From assembly GCA_905339295.1 (NCBI GenBank), contig CAJPFI010000006.1:1-64000 (forward strand): a stretch of 64,000 nt of DNA, written 5' to 3'. The DNA is from Burkholderiales bacterium (GTDB lineage Bacteria > Pseudomonadota > Gammaproteobacteria > Burkholderiales > Casimicrobiaceae). Each line of letters begins with the position of its first letter. Within the stretch, counting starts at the first letter, position 1. The notes below the pieces were generated by a model. It saw only the letters and a list, made by a program, of their open reading frames with translations, was not told the DNA's origin and ran no database searches. Both the position numbers and the translations under genes were made by a program. Positions 15,634 to 24,758 of the stretch are shown here, piece by piece.

Positions 15634-16434
15634 ATGTCCGGAGTGGAAGCACACTATGCGGCCAGCGACATCGAGGCGCGAATCCTGGCAGCCGTCCGCG
15701 CCGCCGGACTGAATCCCGAGCAACGCCTGTCGCCCGACGAGCTGGGCGCGCTCGACCATTTCCACACGGGCGGACTCCGCGCCTCGCGCGAGTTGATGGA
15801 GCTGGCGCAGATTCGGGCCGAAGATCGCGTTCTCGACATCGGAGCCGGGCTGGCGGGTCCCGCCCGGCTTCTCGCTTCCGCGATCGGCTGCCGCGTCGAC
15901 TGCGTCGAATTGTCGTCCGACTTCTGCGCCGGCGCGGTGCTGCTGAATCGGCTGACCGGCCTCGACGACCGAATCGGCGTGCACAAGGGCAGCGCTCTCG
16001 ACCTCCCGTTTCCCGACGCCTCGTTCGATGTCGTCTGGATGCAGAATGTCGGGATGAACATCGCGGACAAGCGGAAGCTCTACGGCGAGATCCGCCGGGT
16101 GCTCGGGCCGGGCGGCCGCTACGCCTTCCAGGAGATGGCCGCCGGGCAAACGGCCACGTCCTATTTTCCGCTTCCGTGGGCCACCGACCCTGCCGACAGC
16201 TTCCTCGTCTCCGCCGAAGAGATTCGCTCGGTTCTCGGCGAGAGCGGATTCGTCGCCGAACGCTTCGAGGATACGAGCGAGGCTCACCTGAGCAGGACCG
16301 CCGCGGACGCTGCACCGAGTCCGCTGACGTTGGGGGTGTACGTCGACAATCTCCCGCAGAAGGCCGGGAACGCGCGGCGCAGTCTTCAGGAGGGCCAGAT
16401 CCGCCTTGTCCGGGGTGTCTTCCGGGTGAAGTGA
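15634..16434 (+). CDS. class I SAM-dependent methyltransferase
   Basis: 266 residues from ATG 15634, preceded by GGAGGGA. A helical N-terminal cap (residues 1-60) leads to motif I VLDIGAGLAGPARLLA, then VDCVELSSDFCAGA, LPFPDASFDVVWMQNVGMNI and LGPGGRYAFQEMAAG. The layout resembles glycine/sarcosine and dimethylglycine N-methyltransferases, and some cyclopropane-type enzymes; the real substrate cannot be said. The third base composition is richer in G+C than in the genes before 15 kb. It is followed by a 427-bp gap with no clear attC and no gene I can support. Confidence 0.82.
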   Translation: MSGVEAHYAASDIEARILAAVRAAGLNPEQRLSPDELGALDHFHTGGLRASRELMELAQIRAEDRVLDIGAGLAGPARLLASAIGCRVDCVELSSDFCAGAVLLNRLTGLDDRIGVHKGSALDLPFPDASFDVVWMQNVGMNIADKRKLYGEIRRVLGPGGRYAFQEMAAGQTATSYFPLPWATDPADSFLVSAEEIRSVLGESGFVAERFEDTSEAHLSRTAADAAPSPLTLGVYVDNLPQKAGNARRSLQEGQIRLVRGVFRVK

Positions 16435-16861
16435 GCAATCGCGCGGCCGACACTCCCCGGGACGTCGTTGCCAATGGCGGCAGGGTGTCGCGATGCGCGC
16501 GCAGTCCCTCTCGTCGCCCGACATTCACCTCCCGGCGGTTCTGCTGCCTGCGCTTGTCGGGGAGGCGTCGCTCTACCCCGGGCTTCTCGCGAAGGGGGTG
16601 AACGTCTCGACACGGAACGCTCGGGCGGGCGCGGAGCCTGCCCCCGGAGGCTTGTCCCGAGCAGGGAAGTGAGGCCACCATTCGAGCGTGGCGGGAGACC
16701 TTCGTGCCCTCGGGATGCGCCGCCCGGCCCGGCGATCGGGCGGAACCGCGGTCAGGCGACTTTCATTCCCGTTCGTCCGTGACGTCGGGCCGCCCGGTTC
16801 GCTCGCCGGACGGCCGGGGATGGCGGCGGCCATCGCGCATCGCATCGACGGAGATGATCCG

Positions 16862-17845
16862 ATGATTCGACGACTCGCTTCCCGGCTCCTGCTGCTCGCC
16901 GTCGTCGTGCTCTGCCCGGTGCCGGCGCAGGCGGACGCGGCTGTTCCCCGAATCGGCGTCCTGAGCGCGGGAACGCCTGAGAGCACCGCGCCGCTGCTTG
17001 CAGGCTTGCGGCAGGGTCTGCGGGAGCACGGCTACGTGGAGGGGACCGGCATCGCGATCGAAACCCGATTCGCTCACGGACGTTTCGATCGGCTTCCGGA
17101 CCTTGCCCGGGAGCTCATCGGCATGCCGGTCGACGTCCTGGTCACCGTGGTCACTCAAGCCTCGATTGCGGCGAAGGACAATACGAAGTCGACCCCGATC
17201 GTCATGGTCGGCGTTTCGGACCCGGTGGAGGCGGGGCTCGTCGCCGGCCTGTCGCGTCCCGGCGGAAACGTCACGGGCACGTCGGCGATGAACGCGGAGA
17301 CGGCCCGCAAGTGGCTGGAGCTGCTGAGGGAATCGGTCCCCGGCGTTCGGCGCGTGGCGGTCCTGTGGAATCCGACCAACCGCATCTTCCAGATGCAACT
17401 GATCCGGCAGACCGAGGCCGCCGCCCGGTCGTTGGGCGTCGAGCTTCGAATGTTCGAGGCGCGCGACCCGGACTCCATCGAGCGGGCGTTCGCGGCCCTC
17501 TCGAAAGAGCGTGTCGCGGGGCTGAACGTTCTCCCGGATCCGGCGTTCGTCGCCCACGCGGACCGTATCGCGGCGCTGGCGGAAAAGGCGCGCCTGCCGT
17601 CCGTGAGCGGGAGCACCGCGTACGCGGAGGCCGGCGGCCTCATGGCGTACGGTCCGAGCTATCCTGAGCTGGCCCGTGCCGCGGGAGGTCAGGTCGCGAG
17701 GATCCTCAAGGGCGCGAAGCCGGCGGACCTTCCCGTGGAGCGGCCCACGAAGTTCGAGCTCGTGATCAACATGAGGACCGCGAAGCAGCTCGGTGTGTCG
17801 ATGCCCGCTTCGCTGTTGCTCCGCGCAGACCGGATAATCGAATGA
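16862..17845 (+). CDS. PF04392-type ABC substrate-binding protein (cassette copy 5)
   Basis: 327 residues from ATG 16862 with a Sec-type signal MIRRLASRLLLLAVVVLCPV ending at AQADA. The start at 16688 would add a GC-rich tail before the signal and is rejected. Landmarks: RIGVLSAGTPEST, LREHGYVEGTGIAIE, TPIVMVGVSDPVEAG, LSRPGGNVTGTSA, EAGGLMAYGPS and LLLRADRIIE. Of the five copies it has the highest G+C, suggesting a different origin or longer residence. An attC-like repeat follows. Confidence 0.85.
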   Translation: MIRRLASRLLLLAVVVLCPVPAQADAAVPRIGVLSAGTPESTAPLLAGLRQGLREHGYVEGTGIAIETRFAHGRFDRLPDLARELIGMPVDVLVTVVTQASIAAKDNTKSTPIVMVGVSDPVEAGLVAGLSRPGGNVTGTSAMNAETARKWLELLRESVPGVRRVAVLWNPTNRIFQMQLIRQTEAAARSLGVELRMFEARDPDSIERAFAALSKERVAGLNVLPDPAFVAHADRIAALAEKARLPSVSGSTAYAEAGGLMAYGPSYPELARAAGGQVARILKGAKPADLPVERPTKFELVINMRTAKQLGVSMPASLLLRADRIIE

Positions 17846-17850
17846 GCGCG

Positions 17851-17970
17851 GCGCGACCGGGCGTCGCACCGGACGTCCCGCAGGCGCGCGGCCGGGCGAC
17901 GGGCGGGATCATCCGGACGACCGCCGGCACGACTCCCGCGCCGCCCGCCCGGCTGCCTCGCACGTCGTAC
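17851..17970 (+). other. attC-like site, last recognisable in the array
   Basis: GCGCGAC (17851-17857) with CGTCGCACCGGACGTCCC closely resembles the left arm of the site at 15488. CCGCCCGGCTGCC (17947-17959) and GTCGTAC (17964-17970) form the right end. The 120-bp length is at the upper end for attC. I see no attC-like repeat after this point, so it may mark the far end of the cassette array. Confidence 0.5.
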
Positions 17971-18018
17971 GTCAGGATGCCGGACACCGATGACGTTTCT
18001 GAAAGGAGGGATTCGATC

Positions 18019-18423
18019 ATGCCGGAGGCCATTCACGAGGTCACCACGGAAACGCTGCAGGCCTTTGCCGAAGCGTGGAATCGCCACGACATCGATGCCC
18101 TCATGTCGTTCATGACGGAGGATTGCATCTTCGAAGCCTCGGCAGGTTCCGCCGTCTGCGGAACCCGGTACGTCGGCCGGGAGTCGGTACGATCGGGGTT
18201 CGCGGAGGTCTGGGCGACCTTTCCCGATGCCCGGTGGGGAAACGCGCGTCATCTCGTCTGCGGCGAGCGAGGAGTGTCGGAGTGGACGTTCACGGGAACG
18301 CGCGCCGACGGCACCCGTGTCGAGGTCCATGGCTGCGACCTGTTCACGTTTCGTGACGGCAGGATCGCCTTGAAGGACTCGTACCGCAAGAACCGTCCGG
18401 CCGCGGGCACGCCGAAGCGTTGA
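18019..18423 (+). CDS. SnoaL/NTF2-like protein
   Basis: 134 residues from ATG 18019, preceded by a near-perfect AAAGGAGGG. The cone-shaped NTF2 fold is suggested by the N-terminal helix TLQAFAEAWNRHDIDALMSFMTEDC, followed by beta strands with CGTRYVGRESVRSGFAEVW and SEWTFTGTRADGTRVEVHGCDLF. This is the usual SnoaL_2 order (nuclear transport factor 2-like, small-molecule binding or ketosteroid-isomerase-like). No catalytic role can be stated. It lies just beyond the last attC-like site, so it may or may not be a cassette gene. Confidence 0.8.
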   Translation: MPEAIHEVTTETLQAFAEAWNRHDIDALMSFMTEDCIFEASAGSAVCGTRYVGRESVRSGFAEVWATFPDARWGNARHLVCGERGVSEWTFTGTRADGTRVEVHGCDLFTFRDGRIALKDSYRKNRPAAGTPKR

Positions 18424-18603
18424 GTCGGCCCGGGCAACCGCGGCGATGACGTCCGATCCCATGCCCGACGGAAGGGACGGAGCACGGTTTCGCCCCGACG
18501 TTCGGCGGCGCGGCTCGCCAGCCAGCCCGATCCGCCGGGCGCCCTGCGTGCGCGGACTCGCTCCGACGCATGCGCCCGCAAGTCGATAACCCGAGGGACG
18601 CTC

Positions 18604-19752
18604 ATGAAGCGCAGCACCGACCGGTTTCTCACGACGCACACGGGCAGCCTGCCGCGGCCCGACGACCTGATCCGCATGATGTACGCGAAGGAGGAAGGCG
18701 TGCCGGTCGACGCCGCCGCACTGTCGCAGCGGGTGGCCGCCGCCGTCGAGGAAGTCGTGCGCAAGCAGGCGGCGGCGGGCGTCGACGTGGTCAACGACGG
18801 GGAGATGAGCAAGCCGAGCTACGCGACCTACATCAAGGACCGGCTGAGCGGATTCGGCGGCACCGGCAACACCTTCGTCTACCAGGACCTGGCCGAGTTT
18901 CCCGGCCTCGCCAAGCGCGTGTTCGGCGATCCCGGGCGTTCTCGCCGGAAGACGCCCGCGTGCAATGCGCCGATCGGCGTCCGGGATCCGCGGGCCGCGC
19001 AGACCGACGTCGAGCATCTCGAGGCGGCGCTCGCCTGCGTCGACGTGCAGGAGGCGTTCCTGACGGCGGCCTCGCCCGGCGTCGTGTCGCTGTTCTTCCG
19101 CAACGAGCACTACCCGACCGAGGAAGCGTACCTGTTCGCGATCGCGGAGGCCATGCGCCAGGAATACGAGACGATCGCCGCGGCAGGCATCGTCCTGCAG
19201 ATCGACTGTCCCGACCTCGGGATGGGACGGCACATCCAGCATGCCGACCTGAGCCTGGCCGAGTGGCGCAGGAAGGCGCAGCTCCATGTCGAGGCGCTCG
19301 ATCACGCGGTCGCGAACATTCCTCCCGAGCAGCTGCGCATGCACCTGTGCTGGGGAAACTACGAGGGCCCCCATCACTGCGACGTGCCGCTGGCCGACGT
19401 GATCGACATCGTGTTCCGTGCGCGTCCGAGCGCCGTCTCGCTCGAGGCGGCCAACCCGCGTCACGCGCACGAATGGAAGCTCTTCGAAACGGTGAAGTTG
19501 CCCGAGGGCAAGGTGCTCATTCCCGGCGTGATCGAATCGAAGTCGAACTTCATCGAGCATCCCGAGCTCGTCGCGCAACGCATCGGCCGTTACGCGCATC
19601 TGGTGGGCCGCGAGAACGTGATCGCGGGAAGCGACTGCGGCTTCGGCACATGGGTGGGGCAGGCCGCGGTCGATCCCGACGTCGTCTGGGCGAAGATGGC
19701 GGCGATGGCCGAGGGCGCGCGCATCGCCTCGCGCGAGTTCTGGAGACGCTGA
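18604..19752 (+). CDS. cobalamin-independent methionine synthase-like (MetE C-terminal family)
   Basis: 382 residues: a single TIM-barrel domain like the C-terminal half of MetE and the UROD/MetE-like alkyltransferases. It begins TTHTGSLPRP, carries NDGEMSKPSYATYI, has LQIDCPDLGM in the middle, and the zinc ligands appear in LRMHLCWGNYEGPHH (His, Cys) and IAGSDCGFG (Cys) near the end. At 382 residues it lacks the N-terminal folate-binding half of MetE. It could therefore transfer methyl or alkyl groups to a thiol such as coenzyme M or homocysteine, from an unknown donor. Confidence 0.82.
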   Translation: MKRSTDRFLTTHTGSLPRPDDLIRMMYAKEEGVPVDAAALSQRVAAAVEEVVRKQAAAGVDVVNDGEMSKPSYATYIKDRLSGFGGTGNTFVYQDLAEFPGLAKRVFGDPGRSRRKTPACNAPIGVRDPRAAQTDVEHLEAALACVDVQEAFLTAASPGVVSLFFRNEHYPTEEAYLFAIAEAMRQEYETIAAAGIVLQIDCPDLGMGRHIQHADLSLAEWRRKAQLHVEALDHAVANIPPEQLRMHLCWGNYEGPHHCDVPLADVIDIVFRARPSAVSLEAANPRHAHEWKLFETVKLPEGKVLIPGVIESKSNFIEHPELVAQRIGRYAHLVGRENVIAGSDCGFGTWVGQAAVDPDVVWAKMAAMAEGARIASREFWRR

Positions 19753-19938
19753 GGTGTCCGCCGCCGCGAGGTCCGGTGGCCGGATCGACGGCCTTCGGCA
19801 CGCACGTCGCGCGCCCAGCGCGTGCGTGCCCTGCGTCGCGCGGACGGCCATGGTCGCGTGCCGTCCGGCCCGGGCGTTGGAATTCGCGCAGCATCCGGCG
19901 TGCGGCCTGCTCCCGGTCACCGGCAGCAGTGCACGGGC

Positions 19939-20397
19939 ATGAAGCGCCGGATCCTGCTTCTCGGCATGGCCGGCATGCTGGCCGTGGGCTGCGCGTCGCC
20001 CGCGCCGAGGACAGCCCATGCGGACCTGGTCGAGGCGGTTGTCGCCGCGGAGCGCGCCTTCGCCAGAACCATGGCGGAGCGCGACCATCAAGGATTCCTG
20101 GGATTTGTCTCCACCGAGGCCGTGTTCATCGACGGTGACAAGTCGCTGGTCGGGCGGGAGGCAATCGGGCGGCACTGGAAGCGCTTCTACGAGGGACCCG
20201 CCGCGCCGTTCAGCTGGCAGCCCGACCTCGTCGTCGTGCTGGCGTCGGGCACGTTGGCCGAGTCGATCGGACCCGTGTCAAACCCGTCGGGCAAGGTCGT
20301 GGCGCGCTTCCGCTCCGTCTGGCGACTCGAGAGCGACGGTCGCTGGCGCGTGATCTTCGACAACGGCTACGCGATCTGCGATTGCCAGGCGAAGTAG
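19939..20397 (+). CDS. NTF2/DUF4440-like lipoprotein
   Basis: 152 residues from ATG 19939. The signal MKRRILLLGMAGMLAVGCAS has a lipobox LAVGC, so the mature protein should be membrane-tethered at Cys18. After it comes an NTF2-like domain: LVEAVVAAERAFARTMAERD, FVSTEAVFIDGDKSLVGREA, W.RFYEG and WRLESDGRWRVIFDNGY. DUF4440/SnoaL-like exported proteins of this type are common but unassigned. The 186 bases before it have no feature I can name. Confidence 0.75.
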   Translation: MKRRILLLGMAGMLAVGCASPAPRTAHADLVEAVVAAERAFARTMAERDHQGFLGFVSTEAVFIDGDKSLVGREAIGRHWKRFYEGPAAPFSWQPDLVVVLASGTLAESIGPVSNPSGKVVARFRSVWRLESDGRWRVIFDNGYAICDCQAK

Positions 20398-20515
20398 CGT
20401 GGAGGCGAACGCGGGTCCCGGCATCGAGGGAGCGGATTCCGGCCGGCTTCGCATGCGGGCGGCTGCCCCTTCCTGCCGGGTGTCGGGTATCGAGTGATCG
20501 TCTGGAGGCGCCGTC

Positions 20516-21322
20516 ATGACCCACGAACGGGTGTCCGACACCTGGGAGCGCGGGAGTCCGTACGAGCGGTACGTCGGGCGGTGGAGCCGCCGCGTCGCGC
20601 CGCCGTTTCTCTCGTGGCTGGGCATTCCGGACGGCCGGAGGTGGCTCGACGTGGGATGCGGGACGGGGGCGCTGAGCGCGGCGATCGTGGATCGCTGCTC
20701 GCCGTCGTCGGTCGCCGGCGTCGAACCCTCGGACGGATTCCTCGACACGGCGAGAGCAAACCTCGCGGACCGGGTGGCGCTGCGCCAGGGCAGCGCGGCG
20801 GCGATCCCGTTCGGCGACTCGTCGTTCGACGCGGTCGTCTCGGGGCTGGTCCTGAACTTCGTTCCCGATCCGCGCGCGGCACTCGCCGAGATGGCGAGGG
20901 TCGCGGACGGCAGCGGCACGATCGGCGCGTACGTCTGGGATTACGCCGGAAGGATGGAACTGATGCGGCACTTCTGGGATGCGGCCGTCGAGCTCGACCC
21001 GCGCGCCGCGGACATCGACGAAGGCATCCGCTTTCCGCTGTGCCGTCCGGAGGCGCTCGGGAAGCTCTTCGCCGAGGCCGGACTGGACGGCGTCGACGTG
21101 ACGGCCATCGACATCGCGACGCCGTTCGCGAGCTTCGACGAGTACTGGCAGCCCTTCCTTGGCGGCCAGGGGCCGGCCCCCGCCTACTGCATGTCGCTCG
21201 ACGAGACCGCGAGAGCGCGCCTGCGCGACCGCGTGCGGGAGCGAATCCCGATCGCAGCCGACGGATCGATCTCGCTGGTTGCCCGGGCATGGGCCGTCCG
21301 CGCAATCGCCGCAAAGGCGTAG
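20516..21322 (+). CDS. class I SAM-dependent methyltransferase
   Basis: 268 residues from ATG 20516 after TGGAGGCG. It begins ERGSPYERYVGRWSR, the typical start of a widespread methyltransferase subgroup, then WLDVGCGTGALSAAIV (motif I), VAGVEPSDGFLDTA, IPFGDSSFDAVVSGLVLNF and DGSGTIGAYVWDYAG. The C-terminal half resembles Methyltransf_11/25 proteins with a YW aromatic patch. No operon partner is obvious, and the substrate is unknown. Confidence 0.85.
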   Translation: MTHERVSDTWERGSPYERYVGRWSRRVAPPFLSWLGIPDGRRWLDVGCGTGALSAAIVDRCSPSSVAGVEPSDGFLDTARANLADRVALRQGSAAAIPFGDSSFDAVVSGLVLNFVPDPRAALAEMARVADGSGTIGAYVWDYAGRMELMRHFWDAAVELDPRAADIDEGIRFPLCRPEALGKLFAEAGLDGVDVTAIDIATPFASFDEYWQPFLGGQGPAPAYCMSLDETARARLRDRVRERIPIAADGSISLVARAWAVRAIAAKA

Positions 21323-21549
21323 GCGATGCCCGGTCCGGCGCACCGGCGGACGCGCGGGGCGCGGCGCGCCGGCGAGCCAGCGCGATGGGTCGCGGTGCGA
21401 GGCGACATGGAATGAGCGGTCCCGACGACAGCACGCGCGTCGTGCGCGACGTCGTCGACGCGATCAACGCGCCGGACAGGCAACGACCGGGGCCGCCGCC
21501 CGTTGCCGGTCGGTGAGCCCGGGCCCCGGACCCCGCTCGATCCCACGCC

Positions 21550-22200
21550 ATGCCGCTCCTCGCGCCAGGACCTGTCGAGACCGCGCGCCTCGTCCTCCGG
21601 CTCGTCGCCGAAACCGACCTTCCGGCGCTGCTCGCGGTCAACGGGGACGACGAAGTCACCCGTTTCCTGCCTTACGCGACGTGGCGCTCGCTGTCCGATG
21701 CGCAAGCATGGCTGAAGCGCATGACGGACGTTCAGGCGTCCGGAACCGCGCTCCAGTTCGTGGTCGCCGAGAAGCCGTCCGGTGCCGCCATCGGCACGTG
21801 CCTGGTGTTTCGTCACGACGAAGCGAGCGCGCGCGCGGAGCTCGGCTATGTCCTGGGTCGTGCCCACTGGGGTCGTGGCGTCATGCGCGAAGCGCTCGCG
21901 GCCCTCGTCGACTGCGCCTTCACCCGAATGGCGCTGCGCAGGCTGGAGGCCGAGGTCGGTCCGTCGAACATCGCGTCGGCGCGCCTGCTGGGGCGCCTCG
22001 GTTTCACGAAGGAGGGGCTGCTTCGCCAGCGCTGGGTCACCAGGGGAGTGGCCCGGGACGTCGAGGTCTTCGGTCTTCTTCGCCACGAATGGCAGGGTCG
22101 GGCGTCGGGATCGGAAGGGTCCGGCGCCTCGACCGAGCGCGCCTCCTCCGGCCCGCAGGTTCCGCCTTCGGCTTCCGGCGAACGCGGGTCCGCCCGCTGA
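21550..22200 (+). CDS. GNAT acetyltransferase, RimJ/RimL type
   Basis: 216 residues. The family hallmarks are ETARLVLRLVAETDL at the N-terminus, LGYVLGRAHWGRGVMREALAAL (acetyl-CoA loop, residues 98-119), and RRLEAEVGPSNIASARLLGRLGF followed by EGLLRQRW. These are typical of ribosomal-protein and related alpha-N-acetyltransferases. The last 35 residues are low-complexity Ser/Gly/Arg and may be an extension past the true domain. It is the last + strand gene before the denitrification block. The gap to napB (22201-22417) shows nothing else. Confidence 0.82.
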   Translation: MPLLAPGPVETARLVLRLVAETDLPALLAVNGDDEVTRFLPYATWRSLSDAQAWLKRMTDVQASGTALQFVVAEKPSGAAIGTCLVFRHDEASARAELGYVLGRAHWGRGVMREALAALVDCAFTRMALRRLEAEVGPSNIASARLLGRLGFTKEGLLRQRWVTRGVARDVEVFGLLRHEWQGRASGSEGSGASTERASSGPQVPPSASGERGSAR

Positions 22201-22417
22201 ATCGCCGCTTCGCAACGCCGGCCTCGCCTCCGGCGCGCTCGTGCCGATCGTGAACGTGACGGCTCGCAGGCCCGCATCCGCCGGGCGCAAGGCACAGGTG
22301 CTCGCCGCGGTCCATGACGCCCGCGCATCGATCGTGCGCGGACCGACGGTGCGTCGCGACCGAGGTCCGTCGTCGCGCGGCCTGCTGCCGCCGGCCGTGC
22401 GATCGACGTGCGGCGGA

Positions 22418-22900
22418 CTACTTCTTCGGCGTCGCTCCCACGAACGCGTTCTCGACCAGCGGCGGCGCGTCGAACTGCGGCACGTGGCAGAGCTGGCAGG
22501 CGTGACGGCGGCTGTCGGCCTCGGCGAGCTTCTGGCCGGTCGCGCTGACGAGGTGCGAGTCCGAGATGCGCGGCGCGCTCTTCTTCACCGCGTTCTGGAC
22601 GGCGTGGCACTCGAGGCACTGGTTGTCGGCGAGCGTCACCTCGTCGAAGTTGTCCGTCGCATGCGGGATCAGCGGCGGCTGGCCGACGAAGGTCCGCGCG
22701 ATCCTGTCCTGCAGCCCGGGTTTCCTGCCGACCTGCTCGCGCACCGTCGGCGCCAGGTCCTGCGTCGCGGCGTCGCTGCCGCGCAGGCTCGCGACCGGGG
22801 TCACAGGGCCGGCCGGGCCCCCGGGCGCCGTCGCGCAGGCCGCGAGCACCACGCTTCCGGCCAGCACCGCCGCCATCGCGGCCATCAAGGTCCTGTTCAT
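22418..22900 (-). CDS. napB: periplasmic nitrate reductase small subunit NapB
   Basis: 160 residues. Two c-type heme motifs, CLECH and CQLCH, plus upstream histidines (PLIPHATDN, SDSHLVSATGQ) fit the diheme, bis-His NapB fold. NapB passes electrons from the quinol dehydrogenase to NapA in the periplasm. The signal MNRTLMAAMAAVLAGSVVLAAC ends in a lipobox-like LAAC, which would tether this usually soluble subunit; I treat that as a possibility only. It is the last gene of napDAGHB, 26 bases after napH. Confidence 0.93.
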   Translation of the reverse strand: MNRTLMAAMAAVLAGSVVLAACATAPGGPAGPVTPVASLRGSDAATQDLAPTVREQVGRKPGLQDRIARTFVGQPPLIPHATDNFDEVTLADNQCLECHAVQNAVKKSAPRISDSHLVSATGQKLAEADSRRHACQLCHVPQFDAPPLVENAFVGATPKK

Positions 22901-22926
22901 CGTCGTCCCTCCTCGCTGATCTGCAT

Positions 22927-23847
22927 TCAGGCGCGGTCCGCGCGCGCCGCACGTGCGACGGCCCCGGGCAGTGCCGGGGATGGCGCGTCCTCGCGGCCGT
23001 CGTACCGCAATCCGAAACGAAACACTTCCTTCGAGCACACGTCGATGCAGCGCCCGCAGTTCGTGCAGTTGGGCGACAGGATCACCGCGCCCGCGCCGCG
23101 CGAGGCGCCCTTGAGCGCGGGCTTGATCACCTGTTTCTCCGGGCAGACCGCGTAGCAGTCCAGGCAGTCGTTGCAGTGCGCGCGCCGCGCCGCGGTGACT
23201 CGCAACGGGCTCTTCAGCGCGAGCAGGCTGTAGAACGCGCCCACCGGGCACACGCGCCCGCACCAGCCGCGATCCGAGAACAGGAGGTCGAGCAGGAACA
23301 CGGCGAGCACGATCGTCCATGCCGCGCCGACGCCGAAGATCAGGCCGCGGTGGAACATCGACACCGGGTTCACGAGCTCCCACGCGATCGTGCCGGTCGC
23401 GCCCGCGAGCACGAGCGTCGCGCCGAGCACCCAGTAGCGCAGGCTTCGCGCGATGCGCACCGACTTCGTGATCCCAAGCCTGCGACGCAGCCAGTGCGCG
23501 AGGTCGGTGACCATGTTCACCGGGCACGCCCACGAGCAGTAGGCGCGGCCGCCGACGAGGAAGTAGACCGCGAGCACGATCGCGGCGCCGATCAGCGCCT
23601 TGCGCTCGGGCGCGTGCCCGGCGATCACGGACTGCGCGAGCACGTACGGGTCGGCGAGCGGCAGGACGCCCAGCGTGTAGCTGAAGTTGAGGTTGCCCTT
23701 GACGATCCACACGCCCGCCAGCGGACCGAGCAGGAACGCCGCGAGGATCGAGAGTTGCGAAACGCGACGCGCCACGAGCCACTTGTGGCTCCCGAACCAG
23801 CCCCTGGCCGCGGTCGCCTCGGCGCCGGGACGCTCCGGGCGGGCCAT
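22927..23847 (-). CDS. napH: NapH quinol dehydrogenase membrane subunit
   Basis: 306 residues from the ATG at 23847, which overlaps the stop of napG (TGATG). Four membrane segments are visible (SILAAFLLGPLAGVWIV, ALIGAAIVLAVYFLV, WVLGATLVLAGATGTI, WTIVLAVFLLDLLF). The CxxxCP motifs YCSWACPV and WCGRVCPVGAF face the cytoplasmic side, and two 4Fe-4S clusters follow (CNDCLDCYAVCP, CTNCGRCIDVC). NapH oxidises ubiquinol or menaquinol and hands electrons to NapG. With napC absent, NapGH is the probable sole electron route. Confidence 0.93.
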   Translation of the reverse strand: MARPERPGAEATAARGWFGSHKWLVARRVSQLSILAAFLLGPLAGVWIVKGNLNFSYTLGVLPLADPYVLAQSVIAGHAPERKALIGAAIVLAVYFLVGGRAYCSWACPVNMVTDLAHWLRRRLGITKSVRIARSLRYWVLGATLVLAGATGTIAWELVNPVSMFHRGLIFGVGAAWTIVLAVFLLDLLFSDRGWCGRVCPVGAFYSLLALKSPLRVTAARRAHCNDCLDCYAVCPEKQVIKPALKGASRGAGAVILSPNCTNCGRCIDVCSKEVFRFGLRYDGREDAPSPALPGAVARAARADRA

Positions 23848-24695
23848 CACTTCGCCCCCGTTCCGGGCGCCGGCGCGCCGGGCATCGTCGCGAGCCCGGG
23901 CTCGTCGCGCACGAGCCCGCGGCCGCCGTGCTCGTACGTGTAACCCTCGGGCAGGTGGTAGCGGTGCTCGGCGTCAGGCGCGATCAGGCTTTCGCCCGCG
24001 CGCTCCTTCTCCTTCCATCCGAGGCGGTAGTGCTTGCCGATCTCGCCCTTCGCGAGCGCGGCGGGCAGCACCTTGATCGCCGAGGTCTCGAGCACGCACG
24101 CCTTCTCGCACTTGCCGCAGCCGGTGCACGCGTCCGAGTGCACGACCGGGATGAACAGCGTGTGCTTGCCGGTGCGCGGGTTGTGCTGCGGGTCGAGCGT
24201 GATCGCCTTGTCGATCAGCGGGCACACGCGATAGCAGACGTCGCAGCGCATCCCGAGCCAGTTGAGGCAGGTCTCGTGGTCGATCAGCACCGCGAGGCCC
24301 ATGCGCGCATTCGCGATGTCGGTGAGCGCATGGTCGAGCGCGCCGGTGGGGCACGCCTTGACGCACGGGATGTCCTCGCACATCTCGCAGGGCAGGTCGC
24401 GCGCGACGAAGTACGGCGTCCCCGTCGCGACCGGCTGCTCGGGCTTCGCGAGCGCGAGGATCGCGTAGGGACAGTCGCGCACGCACATGCCGCAGCGGAT
24501 GCACGCGCCCTGGAAGTCCCCCTCCGCGAGCGCGCCCGGCGGGCGCAGCGCGCCGGGAGGCAGCGCCTTCGCCTGCTTCGCATACAGCGCGAGCCCCCCG
24601 GCCGCGAGCCCGACGCCGCATGCCATCATCGCCGCGTCCAGCACGAACCGGCGCCGCGCGACGCTGGCGGGGGAGGGAGTGTCCTGCTCGCTCAT
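23847..24695 (-). CDS. napG: NapG periplasmic ferredoxin-type protein
   Basis: 282 residues. A Tat signal is present ([22 protein letters not shown]). Four 4Fe-4S cluster motifs follow: [43 protein letters not shown] and [11 protein letters not shown]. This matches NapG, the periplasmic partner of NapH. It lies between napA (63-base gap) and napH (overlapping), so one operon is likely. Confidence 0.93.
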   Translation of the reverse strand: MSEQDTPSPASVARRRFVLDAAMMACGVGLAAGGLALYAKQAKALPPGALRPPGALAEGDFQGACIRCGMCVRDCPYAILALAKPEQPVATGTPYFVARDLPCEMCEDIPCVKACPTGALDHALTDIANARMGLAVLIDHETCLNWLGMRCDVCYRVCPLIDKAITLDPQHNPRTGKHTLFIPVVHSDACTGCGKCEKACVLETSAIKVLPAALAKGEIGKHYRLGWKEKERAGESLIAPDAEHRYHLPEGYTYEHGGRGLVRDEPGLATMPGAPAPGTGAK

Positions 24696-24758
24696 CGGGT
24701 TTTCACGGGCGGGGCGCGCTCGCGCCCCGCCCGTCGCGTTGCAGTCAGCCGATCCGCG

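Noticed and set aside
16435-16861. Another attC-like site or a small gene in this 427-bp gap
   Set aside because: GTCGGGC occurs at 16784-16790, but no matching left arm or stem was found, and the frames inside lack protein-like composition.
1-18000. Prophage or plasmid origin of the cassette region
   Set aside because: No phage structural, replication, partition or conjugation genes occur; gene orientation and repeats fit an integron array better.
21412-21516. A 34-residue frame beginning MSGPDDSTRVVRDVVDAINAPD
   Set aside because: It faintly resembles the start of SnoaL-like proteins, but is too short and ends in a low-complexity proline tail; at most a remnant.
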